Assembly: GCA_022419385.1 (NCBI GenBank)
Contig: JAJUBI010000005.1
Coordinates: 3,658,001 to 3,722,000, forward strand
Direction: 5' to 3'
Length of the DNA stretch: 64,000 nucleotides
From: Paraconiothyrium sp. Pb-2020
Lineage: Eukaryota; Ascomycota; Dothideomycetes; Pleosporales; Didymosphaeriaceae
Below the pieces are notes generated by a model. That model ran no database searches. It had not been told where the DNA came from and saw only the letters and a list, made by a program, of their open reading frames with translations. Numbering within the stretch: the first letter of the stretch is position 1; every line of letters starts with the position of its first letter. The translations under genes were made by a program, and so were the position numbers. Shown here piece by piece: positions 56,700 through 64,000 of the stretch.

Positions 56700-59120
56700 C
56701 CACTGGTCATGTTGTTTTTGGGTTTTCCTTACCTCAAGTGCTTTTCAGTAGGTGTTTTCCGTCTCAAAGATGGTGCTGAGCAACAGCATTTCATGACGAC
56801 AATCTTCGCGCAAGCTCAATGAGTCCAAAGATGATAGGTTTCGAATGGTTGAGGTATAAAAACAAGGATACGGACAGACTTAACCCCTACGCATTGACAC
56901 AATCTTGGCTTACGACAAGACATGCTGCCGCGTGGCTGATCTCAAAAAGTGAGTGGCAGAACTGACATGTTCGCTGTTCCGCGTTCGTTTGTCATTGGGG
57001 ACATAGACCCCCTGGATCTCGGGACACGCGGAAGTGATGTTGAAAAACATGATCACTCGTTGACATAACTATTCTCCACGTCGACGAAGGCTCCTTCGTA
57101 CCTAACAAGACCAAGAGCAACGAAAGGACTGCACCGTAAAAATCTTACGTTTGATAGAGCTCTTCCACACACTTTCACAACCACGGTGTTGAATAAAAAC
57201 AATGGTCTGAACCTGCATGTCCGGAAGTCTATCCAGCTACAGAAAATGGTTGTTGTCCGCTCCGGCGAACTTGAGCGCCAGATAATCATGAGGTACAAAC
57301 GATGATGTTGTACATCTCTATTTCGATGAGAAGTTCATCACTTGACACACAACAAGAAATGGTGCATCAAGGATGCGAAAAAGGGTAGGGATCGGGCCAA
57401 AGGAGACATATAAGCCCGCCATCGGGGACAGTGTTCCTGTACACTCGCACGACACCTTGGTCTCACTGGGATGGTTCAAAGTAGACTACATGTTGAAGAA
57501 AAACTAGACTTCCCACTGCCATGTTCTTGGAGCGCGTACCATGCCTCCCGAAAACACCACCTAAATCGCGTATGCTTCGGTTTTGAGGAACGCACAAAAG
57601 TGTCGACGCCTGGTATCACCAGCTCACTTTGGTAAATCCATCACTAACATGACAAGGCTTCCTGTACCTCGTGGACCCCAAGACGGTTCGGATCACGCAA
57701 AGTATAAAAGCTTTCCTTAATAGAATCTTAGTCTGCACTCTTACGTCGAATTTTCTGGTGGATCCAAATGCAAACCGCAGCCGTATATGTCTAAAACCTC
57801 AACGAGCCTTTAGCCATGTTGTCGGGCGCGGACCGGGCTCTTCGTTGATGTCATGCAACCCGTTACGAACTCGCTACATGATCTGTGATGATGCTCAGCA
57901 ATCGCAACCAGTGGTGATTATGCGGAAGGCAAGAAGAAAAGGGGGGAGATCGGGGCAAAGGTACAAAAGTCTAGCCCGGGGCATAAGTATCTACACATGC
58001 CCTTCGAAGTTCACTACCAATATGGAAGGCAGAGTACACCGTCTAAAAGCGGGTAGCAGGGCAAGTCATGTTTCCGTGAAGACTCGGCTCTTTCCTCTAT
58101 GGCGACCCGCTTTGGGCTCACTGCATGCTGCATTTATCATGAATGATGATGACCATCGGCCGATTTCATCGAGGATCATGCGACGAGTAGGCGAATATGG
58201 GAGGGGATCGGGTGATGGGAGGTATATAAGCTCGACCCTGGAGAGAGCTGTTCTGCACACTCACACCACCTCCTGGCTGACTAAAAAGCACGGAAGAGGT
58301 CTTCTATTGTCAAAAAATCATCGTCACTTATCCAATGTTGTCTGGGGTGCCTCTGCTCTTCTTCGAATTGAGAGCGGCCGCTGAAGTTCGCTATTTTAGT
58401 ATCAGTGGCATGTGATGATGCCCACCAACCGCCATTGGTGATGAAATACAACATACTATCATGTGGCGAATAAGGACATGGAAGGGAGATTGGACGAGGC
58501 GGGATATATAAACGAAATTCTGAGAAGAGATAGTCTGCACACGCACTCCATCTGGGGTTGACCAAAAGGAACCGGCAGTGCTTTGCATGTTGAATAACTA
58601 TCAAACAGAACAAACGCGCATGCTGTCTGGAGCGGTAGGAATGTTATTGTAACGAACGAGCTGCTTTCGGGCTTGCTGTATAATCCGAGTGAAGTGATGG
58701 TGACGCTCAGCATCTGCAAGCAAGAGCGATGGACCAACTCGCTGGAGATACACAAAGTCACTGGGCGAAAGCATAGGAACACTGCAGAGTCCAGATGGCG
58801 TGAGGTATAAAAGGGTCAGTAGGAACGCTTCCACTCCCACCTGCACACAGCGTTGCGGGGTGATCGAAAAGGCAGGCTCACCGCATACATGTCTAAAAAC
58901 TTTGAGATGGGCTTTCCATGTTTCGTGGAGCGAAGTGCTGTCAACGTACTGCAGGGATGTGCTTAGCTTGTGTTGCTGCGATGAGAAGGTATAGAGATGA
59001 TGATGATACTCAGCAGCTGACCATGTGGGAGGGTTTTTGTCTGGTGATGGCGTGCAAATGGGCTCTTGCTCTGTCCATGTTGCCCGTTCTTTCATGGTGT
59101 TCTTTCTATAATATACAACG
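56700..59120 (+). repeat. Tandem array of about nine diverged ~280-bp promoter-like units
   Basis: TATA-like boxes begin at 56855, 57136 (weak), 57409, 57703, 57962 (TACAAAAG), 58223, 58505, 58806 and 59107, so spacings are 281, 273, 294, 259, 261, 282, 301 and 301 bp. In units 1-8 an element close to CTGCACAC follows 28-35 bp later (57437, 57733, 57991, 58253, 58535 and 58841; weaker at 56886 and 57165). An ATGTCTAAAAAC-like element lies at +77 to +84, and a CATGTTGTCTGG-like element at +105 to +114 (57520, 57815, 58067, 58334, 58619, 58917). A GATCGGG-type element precedes several TATA boxes and a GTGATGATG-type element lies roughly 75-110 bp upstream. Fragments continue the period at both ends: 56708 on the left, and 58996 plus 59107 on the right, reaching the NOSIP stop. 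Short peptides after the conserved ATGs do not match between units. Confidence 0.7.
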
Positions 59121-59149
59121 CGCAATGCTCAAGCGGTGGGGCTTAAATC

Positions 59150-60238
59150 TCATACTTGGAACGCCACACCATCTCTCTTGACCATAGCCTTGCCACCGCC
59201 CGCAAATCCCGTGCCTTCGCTCCGTATCTCGACCAGCCCAGGTTTGAGTCCTTTCTCCTTGTCTTTCTTGCTCTTCTTTCCCTCCTTATCCTTCCGCTTC
59301 TCCTCTGGCACACTTGTCAGATCCGCATCGCAAACATAGCAATGCACAGTTTCTGGCTCTGGTCCTTCGTCATGCGCGTCTCGATGGTGTCTATGCTCTG
59401 GCCTTAGGAACCTGTCTACACAAGGCTTGCACAATACGTGTCCGCACGGTATCGCAATCATAGCTTTCGTTGCATTCGACAGCGATTTCCGGCAACTAGG
59501 ACATGAAGGCGTCGACTTTCCCGTCTCTGGTGACTTCTCCATGTTGAAGTTCGTCGAGACAAGCGTTTTCAGTGACAGCGCATGCGGATGACTTGGGTCG
59601 CTAGACGGGCACGTAGGATTCTGCTTCGCCTTCTCCTTGCTCTTGTAGTTCTGGTCCGGTGTCTCTCCTGGCACCCAAAAGCTAGGCAGGTGCCCCTTCG
59701 CTGCCTTCTTCTCTTCGTCGAGTGCAAGTTTCGCACGGCTGCGCTCCTCAAGAGCAATGCGCTTCAGCTCCTCCTCGTCAATCTCAAACTTCCTTTTCTT
59801 TCCCCTCCCCTCACCCGCCGCAGCTTCGTCGTCCTTCTCCACGACAATCTTTCCACCTTCTCGACCCACGACCCGCGACCCAGCCCCATGCTTGACTTGC
59901 AATCCCATCTGCACGGCTTCGAACTCTGCGACTGCTCGCTGGCTGGCTTCCTCATCCTCACGTGCGCGTTGGTCCTCCTCTTCTTCTCGTTGTCGCTCAG
60001 CTACCTTTCCCAGCCTCTTGATTTCTTTTCTTTGCGCGAGGAGATTGTTCATTGCGCACTCGCGGCAGAAGAGGTCACCGGATGGACAGCAGACGGGGTC
60101 GACCGCGGGAAGGAGACATAGCTGGCAGCTGCCGAAGGGAAGGAAGGAGTCACGTGTCAGGCGGGTGGATTGTGAGCCCCAAGTTGCTTTCATGTTGTTC
60201 CGCTCATGGGACGTGAAGATGGTTTTGGGAGGCGGCAT
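59150..60238 (-). CDS. NOSIP-like RING/U-box protein
   Basis: A single exon encodes 362 residues. The N-terminal zf-NOSIP region (FTSHERNNMKATWGSQSTRL, then a Cys-containing U-box-like segment and LLAQRKEIKRL) is followed by a charged coiled coil. A basic segment and a C-terminal RING-type half follow, with CPSCRKSL, IPCGHVLCKPC and CYVCDADL. Relatives are nuclear E3 ubiquitin ligases associated with the spliceosome. The start at 60238 precedes the conserved region by only seven residues; an additional upstream exon is possible. Its stop lies 43 bp from the last TATA-like element of the tandem array. It is divergent from the tafazzin gene. Confidence 0.87.
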   Translation of the reverse strand: MPPPKTIFTSHERNNMKATWGSQSTRLTRDSFLPFGSCQLCLLPAVDPVCCPSGDLFCRECAMNNLLAQRKEIKRLGKVAERQREEEEDQRAREDEEASQRAVAEFEAVQMGLQVKHGAGSRVVGREGGKIVVEKDDEAAAGEGRGKKRKFEIDEEELKRIALEERSRAKLALDEEKKAAKGHLPSFWVPGETPDQNYKSKEKAKQNPTCPSSDPSHPHALSLKTLVSTNFNMEKSPETGKSTPSCPSCRKSLSNATKAMIAIPCGHVLCKPCVDRFLRPEHRHHRDAHDEGPEPETVHCYVCDADLTSVPEEKRKDKEGKKSKKDKEKGLKPGLVEIRSEGTGFAGGGKAMVKRDGVAFQV

Positions 60239-60599
60239 CTTGATCAAGTTGGATAGATTCCGAATTGGAAGGTGTTGTACCTAGGTACCTAGGTAAGTGA
60301 GGTTGCACGTGTTTGTCGCAGGCAAGATCGACCTCAGACGTGGAAGTAGCGACAGAAGGTGAGATGGAATCCGCTATGCACTCCACAGGTACTCCAATGA
60401 GCGTTCAACTGGCGCGTCAATCGTTCAATACAATCTAGAACCTTTGACGAAAAGATGTCGGAGCCTCGGGGACAGCGCGTCCGCCACACGTGGCTCAGGG
60501 CGCGAAAACGTTGGCTGGCCCAAGCTTGAGCCAGTTCCGAAAACATTTCCATGTTCCGGTGATGGGCTTGTGTCTGGTCTCTCCTTCAACCCACCTGCG
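60239..60599. promoter_or_regulatory. Divergent promoter with an 18-bp perfect palindrome
   Basis: The 361 bp lie between the NOSIP and tafazzin starts. At 60278-60295, TACCTAGGTACCTAGGTA is its own reverse complement and is also a tandem duplication of CCTAGGTA. It sits 40 bp upstream of the NOSIP start codon and could bind a dimeric factor. Confidence 0.5.
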
Positions 60600-61883
60600 A
60601 TGCGACCCGACCCAGAAGAGCACCCCGCTGCTCCCAGTGCGCCATGGAGAGCCGGGTCAGCATTCGTCATGGGCGCCGTGGGACTGCTCTGCCGCGGATT
60701 CTTGATGATGAGCAAGACCGAGGCGCATGGGCTGGATAGTTTCGTGAAGCTGTTGGAGGAGCGCGAAGATGTCGCGGGCAGGCAGAAAGGGCTAATCACA
60801 GGTATGCGATTGTTCAAAGCTTCTATAGACACCCATTGACATACGTAGTATCGAACCATGTCTCTGTGTACGTACGTCCGCTGTGGTGATGCGATTGAAG
60901 ATTTGAAACTCATACGTCATTTACGACAGACTTGACGACCCCATGGTTTGGGGCATACTGCCGTTGTCTTATATGTTCAGCCCTGACAACCTGCGATGGG
61001 GTCTCGGAAGCTACGACTTGTGCTTCACCAACAAGTAAAGGTTCCTTCCGCACGTACTCGCTGGCATGCTAACACCTGCAGGGGCCTTTCAACTTTCTTC
61101 ACTCTCGGCCAAGTCCTTCCCACGCACCGCTTGGCGCATTCGCAGTTCGGCGGCCTCTTCCAGCCTACCATAACGCAGGCGATACGGCTGCTCTGTCGCG
61201 GACCCTTCCTCAACGCAAGCGATCACTTGGAGAAGCCGTCCAAGTCCCTCCGCAGCCCAGACGTTTCCGACCCTTTCAGCGGCGGCCATCTTACATTTTC
61301 GACGAACGGCACCGATACGTTCCCCTCGCCGTCGGCATATCTCACGCGACGCCATGCTTGGGTTCACATCTACCCGGAAGGCATGATACACCAGCACCCG
61401 GACAAGACCATGCGCTACTTCAAGTGGGGGGTGTCGCGACTGATACTGGAGAGTGATCCTCTGCCGGACATTGTTCCGATGTGGATTGAGGGACCGCAGG
61501 ATGCCATGAGCGAGGAGCGCACGTTTCCGCGCTTCCTGCCGCGACCGGGCAAGAACATCAGCATCACTTTTGGTGACGTACTAGACGGAGAGAAGGTTTT
61601 TGGAGACTTGCGCGCACGCTGGAAACAGATACATGCACAGGAAGAGAAGAAGAGCGGCAAATTAGAGGTGGGGGTCCTCAACGACAGTCTGAAGTACTCG
61701 GACGAGGTGGTAAAACTCCGAAAGGAGTGCACAACGAGGGTACGCAATGCCGTTTTAGATGTACGGCGATTGCGCGGTCACCGTGACGAAGATCCCAAGG
61801 CCGGCCTGGCAGAGACGTGGTTAAGAGAGGGACCCAAGAGGGAGGGCAGGAAAGAGGACGGCAGCATCACCAAGGACACCTGA
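60600..61883 (+). CDS. TAZ1: Tafazzin-type lysophospholipid acyltransferase
   Basis: It remodels cardiolipin acyl chains in mitochondrial membranes. Four exons (60600-60801, 60849-60867, 60930-61034, 61082-61883) give 375 residues. The catalytic HX4D motif (NHVSVLDD, His 71 and Asp 76) is encoded by a 19-nt second exon plus the start of the third. The acyltransferase block IYPEGMIHQHPD and the PMWIEG motif follow. The start at 60600 gives the family N-terminus (PWRAGSAFVMGAVGLLCRGF), a membrane-associating helix. Upstream frame to 60444 has no ATG and reads as low-complexity. The C-terminal tail is long and basic. Confidence 0.9.
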
Positions 61884-62596
61884 GGCAGTCAGGCTGTACA
61901 ATATGTATTGAGTATTTGCGGGATTTGTTCTAGCGACCGCGAGCGCTATACCCATAGAGGAGTTCGAGAAGACGGGGCAGCCTGATGGCGACGTAGTCCC
62001 TGTGCGGACATTCCGACGTTCCTCTGCATCCTGTCTTCAGCTGTTCGAAGACGTCGTTGCAAGCCGGAGGCTCTCGGCCCCACGCGGGCGGTCCAAGGAA
62101 GGATAATGAAAGAAAATTTGCTGCGCGCAGGCTGTCAGATTAGATCAAGTAATTCACCGTCAGCGACGTCTGCGAGCCGTCCAGCGCGCGCGCCGATCGC
62201 AACAGAACCACGGCACAGCCTGGCAGGCAGGCGGGCGGGCTTCGTCATAGAAGGGCGAGGCGTGCTGGACGGCAGGCAGCGCGCACACCTGTTCAGAGGT
62301 GGGCGCGCGTCTCGGGTTGCTCTTATCATCACCCAGCCTGCAAACGCTGCGCGAGCCGCATGGGCGACTGGCGGGCGCGTCGCAGTGAAGCAGCAGAGCA
62401 GCAGGCACCGGCGCTGTTTTGAGAAGGGGAAGGGGCACCTGGTTCCTTGGCATGATCGCGCCTGCCGATATACAAAGGACGTGGAAGCCCGCTCTTTTTC
62501 TGCAGTCCAACAGCGCTAGACTCCGCTCGCCTCGCTTACCGCCCCAATCAGCACCCAACGCATCCTGGCAAGCATACCTGCATACATAAGAGCGAC
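61884..62596. other. GC-rich spacer
   Basis: No supported gene. Opposing GC-rich frames at 62106-62630 have no motif. The last 100 bp are pyrimidine-rich, probably the leader of the next gene. Confidence 0.5.
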
Positions 62597-63434
62597 ATGG
62601 ACTCCAACTCGACGTGGGCTCCGGAATCACCAGACCTGTCGACGAGCCACTACTCCAACGACGACGAGCCCGTCCACCCGCAGCATCAGGGCTACCGCGG
62701 CTCCGTCTCGCTCTCGCTGCCCTACTCGCCGCCCACGTCCAGCCCGACCCTCCAGGCCAAGGCCCTGCCGCTGGCTGACACGTCCCCCATGCCGCGGGGT
62801 GTGCGCAAGGAGGAGAGCATGCAAGATGCGGACTACGTGCCTGACGCCGACGCGCCCGTGACCGCCGTGGAGACGCCGCGGGGCAAGGGCGTCAAGAGGG
62901 AGGACAATGGCACCCCAGCCGCGCCCGCAGACGTCAACATCACGGTGCACTTCCCTGTAGCCAGGATAAAGCGCATCATGCAGGCCGACGACGACGTGGG
63001 CAAGGTCGCGCAGGTGACGCCTGTTGTTGTCTGTGAGTACTTTTGCCTCGCTTGCCTAAAACATTTCACCGCGAAACGCGCGGGCCCCACTCTTGCAGCG
63101 CGGTGAGGGGCGCTGTCGTGGACCGTTTCCACAATGCAACGAGCCCATTACTAACGACCCTTCAGCAAAAGCACTCGAGCTCTTCATGGTCTCACTTGTC
63201 ACCAAATCCGCCGCCGAAGCCAAGGCTCGCAACTCCAAGCGCGTCGGCGCAATCCACCTCAAGCAAGCCATTGCGAACGACCCGCAGTTCGACTTCCTCA
63301 CCGAGATTGTCGCGAAAGTGGCCGATGCGCCGGCAGCTGCAGAGAAGAGCGAGGATGCCATGGATGTGGACAGTGGGAAAAAGAAAAAGACGTCTAGCAG
63401 GCGCAAGAAGAAGAGTGACGATGACGACTTTTGA
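62597..63434 (+). CDS. BUR6: NC2-alpha subunit (histone-fold transcription repressor)
   Basis: It pairs with NC2-beta to bind TBP on DNA and block TFIIA/TFIIB, repressing or tuning Pol II initiation. Two exons (62597-63032, 63166-63434; 133-nt intron, GTGAGT, CTAAC branch) give 234 residues. A disordered Ser/Pro-rich N-terminus of about 115 residues precedes the histone fold (about 117-200), with FPVARIKRIMQADDDVGKVA, KALELFMVSLV and the NC2-alpha mark QFDFL. The tail is Lys-rich then acidic. The long N-terminal extension is the main difference from short yeast and animal forms. QFDFL argues for NC2-alpha rather than NF-YC or Dpb3. Confidence 0.88.
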
Positions 63435-64000
63435 GGCTCGGGAACTGAGATGAGATCAAGACTTACGAATACACGTGTTGGAATGTATGATGATGCGGCT
63501 TTGTCTTCGCATGGGACCCGTCGACGGGAGGTCTAAATTTTTGCGAAGGACCTACGAGCTCTGGCGGACCCCTGCTGACGATGGTCGGAGGCATGACTCG
63601 ACCTCGCATCACTCCTCTGCATCCACCCTTCCGCTTCTCTCGCAATACCTGTACGGGACATTAGAGCGGAACCGGCGTTGAGCAGGTGTGCAATGTTCAC
63701 TGACTTCATGAACACTTTCTAACTCCTAAAGGTTCCTTCAACCGGACGGTTCAATGCGGCGATACCAATCAATTTGAGTAACCATTTCCACATGATGATT
63801 TTTCTCCGTGATGGTCCGTTTCAAAGAGGATGCTCACTGCACGACGGGTCGGAGGCAATTAGTGACAGACCTTCGTTCCTACCTTGTCTCCTCTTCCACC
63901 CACTCGATGTTCTTTTCCGAGGCCATGCCGCGATTTTAATGATGCTGATATCATAGCGTCCATCACCGAACCGATGGATAAATTGCTAGTTTCCGGGTTG
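63435..64000. other. No gene recognised
   Basis: 3' flank of the NC2-alpha gene to the window edge. Short opposing frames only. Confidence 0.5.

Noticed and set aside
58601..59125. 174-codon minus-strand frame inside the tandem array
   Set aside because: It overlaps the array, its frame relative to the repeat unit is not conserved in the neighbouring units, and no motif is present.
60444..60599. N-terminal extension of tafazzin
   Set aside because: The frame begins at TTG with no ATG, and its product does not match the family.

Overview
The window is nuclear DNA of a filamentous ascomycete (Pezizomycotina). Short introns (mostly 46-70 nt, GTRNGT donors, CTRAY branch sites, YAG acceptors), Zn2Cys6 and F-box proteins, secreted plant-polymer enzymes and an intron-bearing tRNA all fit. 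The class cannot be fixed from sequence alone; Dothideomycetes is my guess. All exon structures were joined by eye from protein-family conservation, and the spliced lengths are all in frame.

Layout. 1-5 kb: an orphan Ser-rich membrane protein and, divergent from it, a class I alpha-mannosidase (GH47) that is intact except for one amber codon. 6-13 kb: housekeeping secretory and mitochondrial genes (L-type lectin, TIM13, AIF-like oxidoreductase) and a pepsin-fold secreted protein. 16-24 kb: a tandem family of three multi-RRM proteins, the first a pseudogene, with a T1-type ribonuclease gene between copies two and three. 24-29.5 kb: secreted GH5 mannanase, a small Cys-containing secreted protein and a Zn2Cys6 regulator. 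31-33 kb: two conserved-looking hypothetical proteins. 35-38.3 kb: a class I terpene synthase convergent with an alcohol-acetyltransferase-like acyltransferase, a probable minimal terpenoid locus. 39-43 kb: F-box protein and a POT/PTR peptide transporter. 43.9 kb: tRNA-Thr(AGU). 45-54 kb: ACC-synthase-like PLP enzyme, FAM210-type mitochondrial protein, a frameshifted APH-type kinase gene, and a divergent TauD-type dioxygenase / Dal5-type transporter pair. 54-55.5 kb: GT34 Golgi glycosyltransferase. 59-63.5 kb: NOSIP-like RING protein, tafazzin and NC2-alpha (BUR6).

The most unusual structure lies at about 56.7-59.1 kb, between GT34 and NOSIP. It is a head-to-tail array of eight diverged units, plus partial units at both ends, with a period of 259-301 bp. 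Every unit keeps a TATA-like box, an initiator-like CTGCACAC element 28-35 bp downstream, an ATGTCTAAAAAC-like element at about +77 to +84 and a CATGTTGTCTGG-like element at about +105 to +114. No protein reading frame is conserved between units. I cannot assign it to any known repeat or gene class; a tandem family of small transcripts or decayed mini-genes are the two leading readings.
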